This document shows positions 54,883 through 64,000 of a stretch of DNA of 64,000 nucleotides, one piece after another. Under the pieces are notes generated by a model. It was not told the origin of the DNA and did not search any database. It worked only from the letters and a program-made list of their open reading frames with translations. This stretch comes from Pseudomonadota bacterium (GTDB lineage: Bacteria; Pseudomonadota; Alphaproteobacteria; Rhizobiales; Beijerinckiaceae). The DNA lies in NCBI GenBank assembly GCA_020161575.1, contig JAIUNR010000003.1, positions 310,001 through 374,000 of the forward strand. Direction: 5' to 3'. Numbering within the stretch: position 1 is the stretch's first letter; each line of letters opens with the position of its first letter. A program made the translations under genes and the position numbers.

Positions 54883-56532
54883 TCAGGCCGCTTTAACAGC
54901 TGCGAGGAAGTTCTGGACTTCGTTGCGCATCAGGTCTGCTTGCTGGGAAAGCTCGCCCGAGGCTGAAAGAACCTGGCTCGCCGCGGCAGCTGTGTCGTTT
55001 GCCACGTTCGAGACGGTAAGAACCGCCCGGCTGACCTCTTCCGTACCTTGCGCCGCCTGATGCACGCTCCGGGCAATCTCCCCGGTCGCGCTTTCCTGCT
55101 CGCCCACTGAGCCGGATATCTGGGCCGTCGCGGAATCGATGATCCGGATGGCGTTATCGATCTCCGACATCGCGCTGACGGTTTCGTTCGTCATCTGCTG
55201 GATTTCCGAGATCACCTGGGCGATCTCGCTGGTGGCACGGCTCGTCTGGCCTGCCAGTTCCTTGACCTCCGAGGCAACCACGGCGAAGCCTTTTCCCGCC
55301 TCGCCGGCGCGGGCCGCTTCGATGGTGGCATTGAGCGCCAGAAGATTGGTTTGCCCGGCCAACCCGTTGATCAACTGGATAACCGCTCCGATCTTGACGG
55401 CTGCCTGCGCGAGCCCCTGGACTGTGGAATCGGTTGCCCGAACACAGTTCACAGCATTGCGCGTGGCTTCCGCGGAGGCCTGCAATTGCCGCGCGATTTC
55501 CTGGGCAGAAGACGAAAGCTCCTCACCCGAGGCTGCCAAGCCGTGGACATTTGTCGTTGCCTGATGTGCCGCGGCGGAGGCGGAGGAAATCGTCAGGACG
55601 ACCTTTTCAGCCGTATCCTCGAAAGCCGAAATGAGACGATCGATTTCCTGCTGACGAAGCGCTTCATTCTGCTGCATGCGATCAGCTTCAGCCCGCATCT
55701 GCTCGTTGGCAGCGAGACCATCGCGAAAGACAACCAGTGCAGAAGCCATCTCGCCCACCTCGTCGCGCTGGCCTTGCGCGGGAATGGCAACGTCGAACTC
55801 CTTGCGGGCAATCGCGCGCATCGATTGCTCCATGAGGCGAAGCGGAACCGCGATGCCCCTGAACAGAAGGAACCCGCCGCTCAGCAAGATGGCCAGAACG
55901 CAAGCGGTTGCCAGGCCACCGATCTTCATCAGCGCGTCGAACGCGCCGTCGATCTCTTTCGTATCTCTTGCCATGCTTTCCCGGAGGTGCCCGAGCATGG
56001 TTTCTTCCTTGCCGAGCGATTGGTCGCCAAGCATGAGCTTCGTCATCCGCGCGATCGCCGGCGCGAGCTTTTCCTGAATCGTGGTCGACGCCTGTGCCGA
56101 GGATAGCGCGCCACGGCGGATCTCCGTCGCGATGCTGTCCTGCAAACTCCGAAGCGACTTCAGCGCCTCATTCATCTCCGCGCGATCCGCCAGATTCCGC
56201 TGGCTGGTATGTTTGACCTCATTGTACAGGGCTTGCTCAGCCTCGATCGACGTCCAGAGCGTGGCACGCTTTGAATCGTAGGTCGCATTTCCCGAGAGAG
56301 CAAACATCACAAGATTTGTGTTCGTCTCAGATGCCTGAATGGCAATCGTCGAAATAATTGACGCCGAAGGCACCCTACGGTTGACCAAAGTATCTGTAGC
56401 TTCGTCAATTTCACGAAACTTAGGCATAACACCAATTACACCGGCAATCATAATTGCAAGAACAAATCCCCCAATTGTCCATAGTTTTGATCTAGTCCTC
56501 AGATTGTAGAAGGATGCGAATATTCTATTCAT
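54883..56532 (-). CDS. Methyl-accepting chemotaxis protein (4HB sensor)
   Basis: A 549-residue transmembrane receptor. Helix 1 (17-37), a periplasmic four-helix-bundle sensor (40-195), helix 2 (203-225), a HAMP domain (228-280) and the cytoplasmic signalling domain with tip [20 protein letters not shown] and [15 protein letters not shown]. No CheR-binding pentapeptide tail. Start ATG 56532 with AAAGG upstream. The first 60 codons and the upstream region are clearly AT-richer than the rest of the gene. Ligand unknown. Confidence 0.93.
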   Translation of the reverse strand: MNRIFASFYNLRTRSKLWTIGGFVLAIMIAGVIGVMPKFREIDEATDTLVNRRVPSASIISTIAIQASETNTNLVMFALSGNATYDSKRATLWTSIEAEQALYNEVKHTSQRNLADRAEMNEALKSLRSLQDSIATEIRRGALSSAQASTTIQEKLAPAIARMTKLMLGDQSLGKEETMLGHLRESMARDTKEIDGAFDALMKIGGLATACVLAILLSGGFLLFRGIAVPLRLMEQSMRAIARKEFDVAIPAQGQRDEVGEMASALVVFRDGLAANEQMRAEADRMQQNEALRQQEIDRLISAFEDTAEKVVLTISSASAAAHQATTNVHGLAASGEELSSSAQEIARQLQASAEATRNAVNCVRATDSTVQGLAQAAVKIGAVIQLINGLAGQTNLLALNATIEAARAGEAGKGFAVVASEVKELAGQTSRATSEIAQVISEIQQMTNETVSAMSEIDNAIRIIDSATAQISGSVGEQESATGEIARSVHQAAQGTEEVSRAVLTVSNVANDTAAAASQVLSASGELSQQADLMRNEVQNFLAAVKAA

Positions 56533-57003
56533 GCCAGCACCTTTGATCTATGCTTGCGCTCTGTTCTGAGGCAACTTCAGAGATGGGAAAGCCCATGAAA
56601 CAGGAATGGGGTCCTGTCTCTTCGTCAGGCTGTCAGCAACCTGTTAATAAATCACCAAAAAGGAATATTTTATCCAAAGGCGGCTAAAGCTTCCTGTGGG
56701 TACTCTACCGAATATACGTAGTTTGCCTGCTGGCTGCGGATTTGAGGGTGACTGCCGTCTTATTCCTTCGTATCAAATCCGCTGCCATCACGCCGCGATC
56801 AGCGCAAAATAATCGTATTTATGGTAAGGAAGCTGGACCCATGCCAGCCAAAAAACTCAGCATATTTTCCTATTTCCTTGGTTGTCGCCCCCATCTCAAC
56901 CAGAAAATCCAGAATGTTTCTCTACAAGAGAATACAACGCCCATTGGACGACAGGGCCACCCAACCTGACATTAAGGGGAAGGAGCTGATGGAGGGCGTG
57001 GCC
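56533..57003. other. 471-bp AT-rich intergenic region
   Basis: No gene recognised. Base composition is well below the GC level of the window, from about 56400 (inside the chemoreceptor start) to about 56950. It must contain the chemoreceptor promoter and the end of the GGDEF transcript, but no convincing -35/-10 pair or terminator was seen. Confidence 0.5.
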
Positions 57004-57963
57004 TCAGGAGGCCTGGCTGAAACCAGCGATTGCAATCCGGGCTTCGATTGCGGAGTGCAACGCCTCGATTCCCGTGCTCAAGGAAACGTTGAGCGCATCG
57101 GGCGGGCGGGCAAGCGTCACGCGGTTACGGCCTGAGGCTTTAGAGGCGTAAAGCGCGACATCCGCCTGCTTCAGCGCTTCTTCCAGATGGCCGCCGGGTG
57201 GACATTCGGCAACACCGATGCTGGCGGAGACAGCGATCTCTCCCGCACATGTCTTGAACGGGCCGGTCTCGATTTCCCGCCGCATCCTTTCGGCAAGTCC
57301 TCCGGCCTCATGAAGGGGTTGCCGGATCAGCAACGCGAATTCCTCACCGCCCAGCCGTGAGAAGTTCCGGTCGATCGCGGACATGCGACGCCCGACCTCT
57401 TTCAGCACATCGTCGCCGGCATCATGGCCGTAGCGGTCATTGACCTGCTTGAAATGATCGACATCGAGCATGATGACGCAGGCCGTCGCCTTGGCTTCGC
57501 GGCACTTCTCCATCTCCTCGAAGAAAGAGCGGCGGTTGCGCAAGCCTGTAAGCGTATCGAAATTCGCAAGCCGGATCAGTTCGCGTTGCGCGATCAGCAG
57601 GCGTGAAGCCGCGCGCAACCGGGCCAGCAATTCATTCTTGCGCGGTGGCTTGCAGATAAAGTCATCCGCCCCGCTATCGAGCGCCTCGGCGAGTTTCTCC
57701 TCATCGCGCGATGAGGAAAGAACGATGATGTGGAGCGGGTTCTGCCCCATCGAGATCCGGGCTTCCCAGCACAGCTCCAGCCCGGACATGATCGGAAACT
57801 CGATCGCGGTAATCAGCACATCAATGTCGGAATCCGGCTCGACAACCTTGTGAAGCGCCCCCTCCGCCGTATCGCAAGTGATGACCTCGTGCCCATCCTC
57901 CGAGAGCATCGCGGAAACGATGGCCCGACCGATGCGGCTAGGTTCAGCGAGGACGATACGCAT
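57004..57963 (-). CDS. Receiver-GGDEF diguanylate cyclase with degenerate receiver
   Basis: A 319-residue cytoplasmic protein. The receiver domain (1-120) lacks the phospho-acceptor: Ala53 in LITAIEFPIMSG takes the place of Asp, and only one acid of the N-terminal pair (Glu7) remains, while the Lys in CKPP is kept. The GGDEF domain (135-300) is intact: DTLTGLRNRRSFFEEM, DVDHFKQVNDRYGHDAGD and the active-site LGGEEFA. The RxxD inhibitory site five residues upstream of GGEEF is absent. It should make c-di-GMP, controlled otherwise than by phosphorylation at the usual site. Confidence 0.9.
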   Translation of the reverse strand: MRIVLAEPSRIGRAIVSAMLSEDGHEVITCDTAEGALHKVVEPDSDIDVLITAIEFPIMSGLELCWEARISMGQNPLHIIVLSSSRDEEKLAEALDSGADDFICKPPRKNELLARLRAASRLLIAQRELIRLANFDTLTGLRNRRSFFEEMEKCREAKATACVIMLDVDHFKQVNDRYGHDAGDDVLKEVGRRMSAIDRNFSRLGGEEFALLIRQPLHEAGGLAERMRREIETGPFKTCAGEIAVSASIGVAECPPGGHLEEALKQADVALYASKASGRNRVTLARPPDALNVSLSTGIEALHSAIEARIAIAGFSQAS

Positions 57964-57983
57964 GACTCAAATCGGCCTATTAG

Positions 57984-57998
57984 AGGTTGTCCCAACCT
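57984..57998. promoter_or_regulatory. Short inverted repeat before the GGDEF gene
   Basis: AGGTTG-TCC-CAACCT, a perfect 6-bp inverted repeat 21 bp upstream of the start codon, within an AT-rich promoter-like region. It could be an operator or a leader hairpin. Confidence 0.35.
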
Positions 57999-58199
57999 AT
58001 ACAGAACAAGTAAATAAATTGAGCGCTGCGGTAAAATAGGACGCCCAAAAAGGGGGTTGCGCAAGCGCGTACGAGGGATTGGCGCCTGTTCCAAGTTCAG
58101 GTTTCAGCCCCGTGATCGATATCGCTTGCACCCCTCGATAGCGCTGACGCATGATTGGCCAGACGCATCCGCCGCCCGGAACATCTCGCAGAAATCAAC

Positions 58200-59639
58200 A
58201 TGGACAGTCTGAACCTTATCGGCCACGCATGGCGCCCCGCGCTCTCCGGCAAAACCCTGCCCATGGTCGAGCCTTCGACCGGCGCGATCTTTGCCGCAAT
58301 CCCCGCCTCGGGCGCCGAGGATATCGACCTTGCCGTCATGGCGGCGCGATCTGCCTTCGATACCGGCCCTTGGGGGCGCATGCCCGCTTTCGAGCGCGGA
58401 AGGCTGCTGATGAAGCTCTCCGCCGCGATCCTCGAGGATGCGGATCGGCTCGCGCAGATCGAGGCGCGCGATTGCGGCAAGCCGATGAAGCAGGCCCGCG
58501 CCGATGTGGCTGCAACCGCGCGCTATTTCGAATTCTATGGCGGCGCGGCGGACAAGCTCCACGGCGACACCATCCCCTATCTCGCGGGGATGACGGTGCT
58601 CGGGATTCGCGAGCCGCTCGGCGTAACAGCCCATATCGTGCCGTGGAACTACCCGATGCAGATTTTCGGCCGCTCCGTGGGCGCGAGCCTCGCGGCGGGA
58701 AATGCCTGCGTCGTCAAACCGGCGGAAGATGCCTGCCTCTCGCTGCTGAGAATCGGCGAACTCGCGCTGGAAGCAGGGTTTCCGCCGGGCGCGCTCAACA
58801 TCGTCACCGGCACCGGCGAGAGCGCCGGCGCGGCGCTGACCGCGCATCCCGCCATCGATTTCATCTCCTTTACCGGCTCACCCGAGGTCGGCACGCTCGT
58901 GCAGCAGGCGGCGGCGCGCAATCATGTCGGCGTGACGCTGGAACTCGGCGGCAAATCACCGCAGATCGTCTTCGCCGACGCCGATCTTGAAAAGGTCCTG
59001 CCCTTCGCGATCAACGCCATCGTCCAGAATGCCGGCCAGACCTGCTCGGCATGTTCGCGGCTGCTGGTCGAAAAGGCGATCTACGCGCCCTTCATGGAAC
59101 GCCTCGCCGCGGCCTTCTCGGCCTTGCGGGTCGGTCCGCATGACGCGGATCTCGATTGCGGCCCTCTCATCTCCGCCCGGCAAAAGAGTCGCGTGGAAGG
59201 TTTTCTCCAAGAAGCGCAAAACGCAAGGCTGCCGGTTCTCGCGCAGGGCACGATCCTCCCCGGAGCGCCCGCCAGCGGCTTCTTCGTGCCACCGACGCTT
59301 GTCGGCGCCGTACCTGCCGATATCCGCCTCGCCCGCGAGGAGATTTTCGGCCCCGTTCTCGCCGCCATTCCTTTCGCCGATGAGGAAGAGGCGACCCGCC
59401 TTGCCAATGCCACCGATTACGGGCTTGTCGCCGCCCTGTGGACACGCGATGGCGGGCGGCAGTTGCGCATGGCGCGCGCGCTGCGCTGCGGACAGGTTTT
59501 CGTGAATGGTTTCGGGGCCGGGGGCGGCATCGAACTGCCCTTCGGCGGGGTCAAGAAATCCGGCCATGGCCGAGAGAAGGGCTTCGAGGCCCTTTATGAA
59601 TTCACCACGCTCAAGACCATCGTGCTCAACCACGGCTGA
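58200..59639 (+). CDS. NAD(P)-dependent aldehyde dehydrogenase
   Basis: A 479-residue cytoplasmic enzyme that oxidises an aldehyde to the acid. The cofactor site VPWNYPMQIF, the loop FTGSPEVG, the general-base Glu in TLELGGKSPQIVF and the nucleophile Cys in NAGQTCSACSRL are all present. Closest by eye to betaine/gamma-aminobutyraldehyde-type ALDHs; the exact substrate is not readable. ATG 58200 is chosen over a TTG at 58155 for fit with the family. It is followed 20 bases later by an SDR gene, so the two likely form one pathway step pair. Confidence 0.92.
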   Translation: MDSLNLIGHAWRPALSGKTLPMVEPSTGAIFAAIPASGAEDIDLAVMAARSAFDTGPWGRMPAFERGRLLMKLSAAILEDADRLAQIEARDCGKPMKQARADVAATARYFEFYGGAADKLHGDTIPYLAGMTVLGIREPLGVTAHIVPWNYPMQIFGRSVGASLAAGNACVVKPAEDACLSLLRIGELALEAGFPPGALNIVTGTGESAGAALTAHPAIDFISFTGSPEVGTLVQQAAARNHVGVTLELGGKSPQIVFADADLEKVLPFAINAIVQNAGQTCSACSRLLVEKAIYAPFMERLAAAFSALRVGPHDADLDCGPLISARQKSRVEGFLQEAQNARLPVLAQGTILPGAPASGFFVPPTLVGAVPADIRLAREEIFGPVLAAIPFADEEEATRLANATDYGLVAALWTRDGGRQLRMARALRCGQVFVNGFGAGGGIELPFGGVKKSGHGREKGFEALYEFTTLKTIVLNHG

Positions 59640-59659
59640 ACGGAAGACAGGAAAGTATC

Positions 59660-60403
59660 ATGCGTCTGCAAGGGAAGGTCGCCATCGTCACGGGCGGCGC
59701 GCAGGGGTTCGGCGCCGGAATCGCGCAGGTCTATGCACGGGAGGGGGCACAGGTCGTCGTCACGGATCTCAATGAGGATGGCGCGGTGAAGATGGCGAAA
59801 AGCCTGCCCTACGGGGCGATCGGGATCGGCGGCGACGTCTCCCGTCTCGATGACGCGAAAGCCATCGTCGAAAAGGCGCTTTCGGCTTTCGGCAAGCTCG
59901 ATGTCGTGGTCAACAACGCCGGCACCTCCCATGCGAACAAGCCGCTGCTGGAGGTGAGCGAGAGCGAATTCGACCGGGTTTACGCGGTCAATGTGAAATC
60001 GCTCTACAATTTCGCGATCGCCGCCGTGCCGGCCATGGCGGAAAACGGTGGCGCGTTCGTCAATATCGGCTCGACGGCGGGAATCCGTCCGCGTCCCGGC
60101 CTCACCTGGTACAATGGCACCAAGGGTGCGGTCCATCTCATCTCGAAATCAATGGCGGTGGAGCTCGCGCCGCAGAAGATCCGCGTCAATGTCATCGCCC
60201 CGGTCGCGGGTGAGACGCCCCTGCTCGCCACGTTCATGGGAGAGGATACGCCGGAAATGCGTGCGAAATTCGTCGGCTCCATCCCGCTCGGACGGTTCTC
60301 GACGCCGCGCGATATCGCCAATGCCGCGCTTTTCCTCGCCTCCGATGAGGCCGCCTTCGTGACCGGCGCGGTTCTGGAGGTCGATGGCGGGCGGTGCGTC
60401 TGA
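59660..60403 (+). CDS. Short-chain dehydrogenase/reductase
   Basis: A 247-residue classical SDR. The cofactor motif is VTGGAQGFGAGIA with TDLNEDGA after strand 2 (Asp favours NAD), NNAG is present, the catalytic Ser is in NIGSTAG and Tyr-Lys in WYNGTKGAVHL. The C-terminus has VTGAVLEVDGGRCV. Members include glucose/3-oxoacyl reductases; the substrate is unknown. Likely co-transcribed with the aldehyde dehydrogenase, suggesting alcohol to aldehyde to acid oxidation. Confidence 0.9.
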   Translation: MRLQGKVAIVTGGAQGFGAGIAQVYAREGAQVVVTDLNEDGAVKMAKSLPYGAIGIGGDVSRLDDAKAIVEKALSAFGKLDVVVNNAGTSHANKPLLEVSESEFDRVYAVNVKSLYNFAIAAVPAMAENGGAFVNIGSTAGIRPRPGLTWYNGTKGAVHLISKSMAVELAPQKIRVNVIAPVAGETPLLATFMGEDTPEMRAKFVGSIPLGRFSTPRDIANAALFLASDEAAFVTGAVLEVDGGRCV

Positions 60404-60415
60404 GGGGTACGGGCG

Positions 60416-61222
60416 CTAAACCGCGCCAATCTCATTAGAAAACGCGCTGGCAGCGATAAGCCGGCGCGTGTAATCCTCCCGCGGCGCGGCGAAAAGCGCC
60501 TCGGTCTCGTTCTCCTCGACCAGCACGCCCTCGCGCATGACCGCGACACGATCCGACATATAGCGGATCACCGCGAGATCATGGCTGATCAGTACCATAG
60601 AGAGTCCGAACTCCGCCTTGAGATCAAGCAGGAGGTTGAGGATCTGCGCCTGGATCGACACATCGAGCGCGGAAACCGGCTCATCCGCCACGATCAGCTT
60701 CGGATGCGTGATCAAAGCCCGCGCGATCGCGATACGCTGGCGTTGCCCGCCGGAGAACTGATGCGGAAAACGTGTCATCACGCTCTCGTCGAAGCCAACG
60801 CGGCCGAGCATCGCGGCGATCCGGGCGTGGCGGGCGGCAGCACTCAATCGCGGCTCGGCGATATCGAGCGGTTCCGCCACGCTCTCGCCGATCCTCATGC
60901 GCGGGTCGAGTGAACTGAACGGGTCCTGGAAAATCATCTGCACATGCCGGCGCAGGGGCCGCATATCCGCCTCGCTCAACCCCGAAATGGGCGTTCCGAA
61001 AAGCGCGACCTCGCCTTCATCCGGCTTCTCAAGCCCCACCAGCATCCGCGCCAGCGTCGATTTGCCGGAACCCGATTCGCCCACGATCCCGAGAACCTTG
61101 TCCTCCTCGAGCAGCAGCGAGACCCCGCGCACCGCGCTCAGCACATCGCGCCGGCCGAGCAGGCCCTGCCGTGGCAAGGAATAGCGGCGCACGAGCCCAG
61201 ATGCGGCAAGCGGGTGGATCAT
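60416..61222 (-). CDS. Oligopeptide ABC transporter ATPase (DppF/OppF-like)
   Basis: A 268-residue ATPase. Walker A GESGSGKST, Q-loop FQDPFSSLDPRM, signature FSGGQRQRIAIARAL, Walker B LIVADEPVSALD and His switch SHDLA. The start ATG 61222 (AAGGAAG upstream) overlaps the stop of the preceding ATPase gene by three bases; extra codons upstream lie inside that gene. It is the last gene of the operon. It lacks the zinc-finger-like C-terminal Cys segment of some family members. Confidence 0.92.
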   Translation of the reverse strand: MIHPLAASGLVRRYSLPRQGLLGRRDVLSAVRGVSLLLEEDKVLGIVGESGSGKSTLARMLVGLEKPDEGEVALFGTPISGLSEADMRPLRRHVQMIFQDPFSSLDPRMRIGESVAEPLDIAEPRLSAAARHARIAAMLGRVGFDESVMTRFPHQFSGGQRQRIAIARALITHPKLIVADEPVSALDVSIQAQILNLLLDLKAEFGLSMVLISHDLAVIRYMSDRVAVMREGVLVEENETEALFAAPREDYTRRLIAASAFSNEIGAV

Positions 61223-62163
61223 GCCCACTTCCTTCCCACGTGATGGCACCAGGCGCGGTGGCCATCCTCTGAAAGCGGTGGCAACACGTTCCGGCACAGA
61301 TCCGTCGCGCGCGGGCAGCGGGAAAAGAAGGCGCAACCGGGAGGGAAGCGCCCTGCGCCCGGCACCTGGCCGGGAATGGGATTCAGCGGCCGCGTGCGCG
61401 CATTGCCGCGCGGAATGGCGGCGATCAGCCCATGGGTATAGGGGTGACGCGGCGCGGCGATCACATCCTGCGCATCCCCCTCCTCCATCGCCATGCCGCC
61501 ATAGAGCACCAGAACGCGGTCGGCGATGCGGTTCACCACGCCGAGATCATGCGTGATGAAGAGCATGCCCATGCCGCTCTCGGCCCGGATCTGCGCCAGA
61601 AGCTCGATAATCTCCACTTGCACCGTGGCATCGAGCGCGGAAGTCGGCTCGTCGGCGATCAGCAGCGTGGGTTGGCATGCGATCGCCATGGCGATGATGA
61701 CGCGCTGGCGCTGTCCACCTGAAAGCTCGTGGGGAAAGGAGCCAAGCCGGGTGGCGGCATCCGCGATCCCGACGCGATCGAGCAGGCGCGCGGCTTCCGC
61801 CAGAGCCGCCTGCCTGTCGAGAAGCCCGTGCTGGATCAGCACCTCCGCGATCTGCGCCCCGACATTCATCACCGGATTGAGCGCGGTCATGGGCTCCTGG
61901 AACACCATGGCGATCTTGCGCCCCCGGAGCGCGCAATAGGCCGGCTCGTCGAGAGCGAGCAAATCCCGCCCGTCGAGCCGGATCGCGCCATGCACCTGCA
62001 TGGCGGGAGGCAGCAACCCCATGATCGCGAGCGCCGTCAGCGATTTGCCGGACCCCGATTCCCCGACAAGCGCCAGCGTCTCGCCACGCCCAAGCGTGAA
62101 GGACAGGCCGCGCAGGAGATCAATATTCCCGATTCTGATTTTCAGATCCTCGACCGCGAGCAT
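61219..62163 (-). CDS. Oligopeptide ABC transporter ATPase (DppD/OppD-like)
   Basis: A 314-residue ATPase with Walker A GESGSGKSL, Q-loop FQEPMTALNPVM, signature LSGGQRQRVIIAMA and Walker B LLIADEPTSALD. The C-terminal extension PPGCAFFSRCPRATDLC carries the Cys spacing of the oligopeptide-type 4Fe-4S-binding tail. Starts one base after the permease stop. Works with the second ATPase as a heterodimer. Confidence 0.93.
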   Translation of the reverse strand: MLAVEDLKIRIGNIDLLRGLSFTLGRGETLALVGESGSGKSLTALAIMGLLPPAMQVHGAIRLDGRDLLALDEPAYCALRGRKIAMVFQEPMTALNPVMNVGAQIAEVLIQHGLLDRQAALAEAARLLDRVGIADAATRLGSFPHELSGGQRQRVIIAMAIACQPTLLIADEPTSALDATVQVEIIELLAQIRAESGMGMLFITHDLGVVNRIADRVLVLYGGMAMEEGDAQDVIAAPRHPYTHGLIAAIPRGNARTRPLNPIPGQVPGAGRFPPGCAFFSRCPRATDLCRNVLPPLSEDGHRAWCHHVGRKWA

Positions 62164-62164
62164 G

Positions 62165-62989
62165 TCAGCGCTCCTTCAGGCGCGGATCGAGAAGATCGCG
62201 CAGCCCGTCGCCGAGCAGGTTGAAGGCCAGCGCCGCCATGGCGATCGCCACGCCCGGAAACACCGCCACCAGCGGCGCGCGCGCCATATAGGTCTGGGCA
62301 TCGAACAACATGCGCCCCCAGGATGGATTGGGCGGCTGGGTGCCGATGCCGAGATAGGAAAGCCCGGCTTCGGCGAGGATCGCGAGGGAGAATTGCAAGC
62401 TCGCCTGCACGATCATCAGACCCGCGATATTGGGCAGCACATGCCGCCGCAGGATCGAAAGGCGCGAGCAGCCCGCAAGCCGCGCCGCGCGGATGAAATC
62501 GCGCGAGAAAACCTGCAACGCCGCGCCGCGCGCGAGCCGGGCGAAGATCGGCACCGAATAGATGCCGATCGCGATGACCGCGTTCACCACTCCCGGTCCG
62601 AGAAAGGTCAGGATCAGGATCGCGCTCAGCACGGCAGGAAAAGCGAAGGTGAAATCGAGCAAGCGCATCAGGATTTCATCGAGAAGCGAACCTTCGTGCT
62701 GCGCGGCAAATACCCCCAGCATCATGCCGACGACGAAGCCGATCCCCACCGCGACAATGCCCACAAGCAAGGCGTTGCGCGCACCGACCATCAGCATCGA
62801 GGCGATATCGCGCCCGAACTGATCGGTCCCGAGCCAGAACTGGACGGAAGGCGGCCTGAGCCGCTGGAGGATCTGCATCTTGCCCGGATCATGCGGCGTC
62901 CAGAACAGCGACAGAAGCGCGATCGTCACGATGAAGCCGGTCAGAACAAGCCCGATCATGAAGGAGGGGTGGGAAAGCGCGCGCCTCAT
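62165..62989 (-). CDS. Oligopeptide ABC transporter permease (DppC-like)
   Basis: A 274-residue permease with about six helices: an N-terminal helix (12-33), LGTDQFGRDIASMLMVGARN and the EAA loop FIRAARLAGCSRLSILRRHV. Its start overlaps the upstream permease by four bases. Periplasmic ligand is likely a peptide or similar compound. Confidence 0.93.
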   Translation of the reverse strand: MRRALSHPSFMIGLVLTGFIVTIALLSLFWTPHDPGKMQILQRLRPPSVQFWLGTDQFGRDIASMLMVGARNALLVGIVAVGIGFVVGMMLGVFAAQHEGSLLDEILMRLLDFTFAFPAVLSAILILTFLGPGVVNAVIAIGIYSVPIFARLARGAALQVFSRDFIRAARLAGCSRLSILRRHVLPNIAGLMIVQASLQFSLAILAEAGLSYLGIGTQPPNPSWGRMLFDAQTYMARAPLVAVFPGVAIAMAALAFNLLGDGLRDLLDPRLKER

Positions 62990-63936
62990 CGCGGCATCTT
63001 CCTCAGGCGCGGATCGACGATGCCATAGGCGATATCAACCAGCGCGTTGATGACGATCACCGCGCCGACGAACAACAGAACCAGGCTTTTGAGCAGGATC
63101 ACGTCATGCCCGCCGATCGCCTGGATGACGAGCCGCCCGAGGCCAGGCAACGAGAAGACGTTCTCGACGATGATGGTGCCGGTGACGAGAAAGGAAAATT
63201 GCAGGCCGATCATGGTGATAACCGGGACCAGCGCGTTGGGCAGTGCATGACGCCGGATGATCTGCCCGCGTGTCAGCCCCTTGGCGCGGGCCGTGCGGAT
63301 GAAATCCTCCGAAAGTGCCTCGAGCATGGCCGAGCGGGTGATGCGCGCGAGGATCGCCGCCTGCGGCAGGCTGAGCGAGAAGGCCGGGAGCGCGAGCGCG
63401 CGCAGCGCGCGCCATCCCCCCTCCCCCCAACCGGGAAAACCGCCCGCGGGCAGCCAGCCGAGCGTGAGCGAAAAGGCGAGGATGAGCAGGATGCCGAACA
63501 CGAAATTCGGCGTCGCCACGCCAAGCTGCGACAGCGCCATGATTCCGGCGTCGAGCCGCGAATGCGCCCTCGCCGCGGCAAAAACCCCGAGCGTGATCCC
63601 CATGAGAACGGCAAGCATCTGCGCGAGCAGCGCGAGCGGCACGGTGACCGCAAGCCGTTCCGCGATCAACTGCGCGACCGGAACGCGATAGGAATAGGAA
63701 ATCCCGAGATCGCCGACGAAAAGACCGGAAATCCAGTAAAGGAACCGGGTGAAGGCAGGCTTGTCCAGCCCGAGTTCGAGGCGGATCGCCGCCACATTCT
63801 CGGCCGTGGCGCTGACGCCGAGCATCGCGACCGCCGGATCGCCCGGCAGGATTTCGAGCACGACGAAGATCACGATGGCCGCCACCAGAAGGGTGGCGGC
63901 CATGCTCAGGCCGCGTCGTGCGAGAAAGCGGAGCAT
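62986..63936 (-). CDS. Oligopeptide ABC transporter permease (DppB-like)
   Basis: A 316-residue permease. The N-terminal helix is followed by LEILPGDPAVAMLG and the family's RLGLDKP-like stretch (IRLELGLDKPAFTRF); the EAA loop reads FIRTARAKGLTRGQIIRRHA. Six helices. First permease of the operon, 21 bases after the binding-protein gene that runs in from the right edge. Confidence 0.93.
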   Translation of the reverse strand: MLRFLARRGLSMAATLLVAAIVIFVVLEILPGDPAVAMLGVSATAENVAAIRLELGLDKPAFTRFLYWISGLFVGDLGISYSYRVPVAQLIAERLAVTVPLALLAQMLAVLMGITLGVFAAARAHSRLDAGIMALSQLGVATPNFVFGILLILAFSLTLGWLPAGGFPGWGEGGWRALRALALPAFSLSLPQAAILARITRSAMLEALSEDFIRTARAKGLTRGQIIRRHALPNALVPVITMIGLQFSFLVTGTIIVENVFSLPGLGRLVIQAIGGHDVILLKSLVLLFVGAVIVINALVDIAYGIVDPRLRKMPR

Positions 63937-63957
63937 GTCAGTCCGCGCGCGCCGGCA

Positions 63958-64000
63958 TCATTCCCATTTCAGTTCCGCGAGCGGATTGGCCGGCATCGGC
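63958..64000 (-). CDS. C-terminal end of the operon's peptide-binding protein (partial)
   Basis: Only the last 14 or so codons are inside the window, reading PMPANPLAELKWE then stop. Such proteins often end in a similar acidic-Trp stretch, and position ahead of the permeases fits a binding protein. The identity is inferred from context. Confidence 0.5.
   Translation of the reverse strand, partial: PMPANPLAELKWE

Noticed and set aside
56742..57135. Short plus-strand frames between the chemoreceptor and GGDEF genes
   Set aside because: They overlap the end of the GGDEF gene or lack start signals and protein-like composition.

Overview
The window is GC-rich chromosomal DNA from an alphaproteobacterium, most likely of the order Hyphomicrobiales (Rhizobiales). 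This rests on gene content: a glutamine-dependent NAD synthetase, class II DAHP synthase, an Omp25/31-like porin, the alpha-2-macroglobulin/PBP1C pair, TakP-like TRAP transporters, PilZ-type chemoreceptors and a PleD-like GGDEF protein. The species is not identifiable by eye. No rRNA, CRISPR array, intact transposon or plasmid backbone was found.

Left part (1-11.7 kb): a 3'-truncated nadE, an outer-membrane barrel gene, two small exported proteins with a shared cysteine-ended tail, class II DAHP synthase, a leftward string (127-aa exported protein, rpiA, DUF2059 protein, gor, DMT permease), gph, and a trypsin-fold protein without its catalytic residues. This last gene is divergent from a 1770-residue alpha-2-macroglobulin, followed by pbpC (11.8-19.3 kb). 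Then come tRNA-Val(CAC), an L,D-transpeptidase, a DUF971 protein and moaA.

Middle part (21.8-46.2 kb): a chemoreceptor-PilZ gene split by a frameshift, a DMT permease, a TRAP dctQM pair convergent with two near-duplicate dctP genes, the Mrp/ApbC Fe-S carrier, an amino-acid ABC cassette lacking an ATPase, a beta-hydroxyacid dehydrogenase, and a large exported pseudo-caspase with proline-rich repeats. After these come a small operon (SNase-like protein, GST, exported protein), a membrane histidine kinase, a peptide-binding protein, divergent cobT/cobS, a lone N-terminal module of a retropepsin family, and dusA.

The most notable segment is 46.2-54.6 kb. It starts at the 5' end of dusA, a known island integration site, with a remnant of a tyrosine integrase. 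It carries an RTX calcium-binding protein divergent from an ordered cluster: type I secretion ABC transporter, HlyD-like adaptor, FecR-domain protein, Crp-family regulator and CHASE2 adenylate cyclase. A perfect 26-bp palindrome with CRP-type half-site spacing lies between the RTX gene and the transporter. The right side ends in what looks like an IS5-type transposase tail. I read this as an island-borne, self-contained cAMP-controlled secretion unit. That reading is inference.

Right part (54.9-64 kb): a chemoreceptor with an AT-rich upstream region, a GGDEF protein with a non-phosphorylatable receiver, an aldehyde dehydrogenase/SDR pair, and a leftward oligopeptide ABC operon (binding protein cut by the window end, two permeases, two ATPases).
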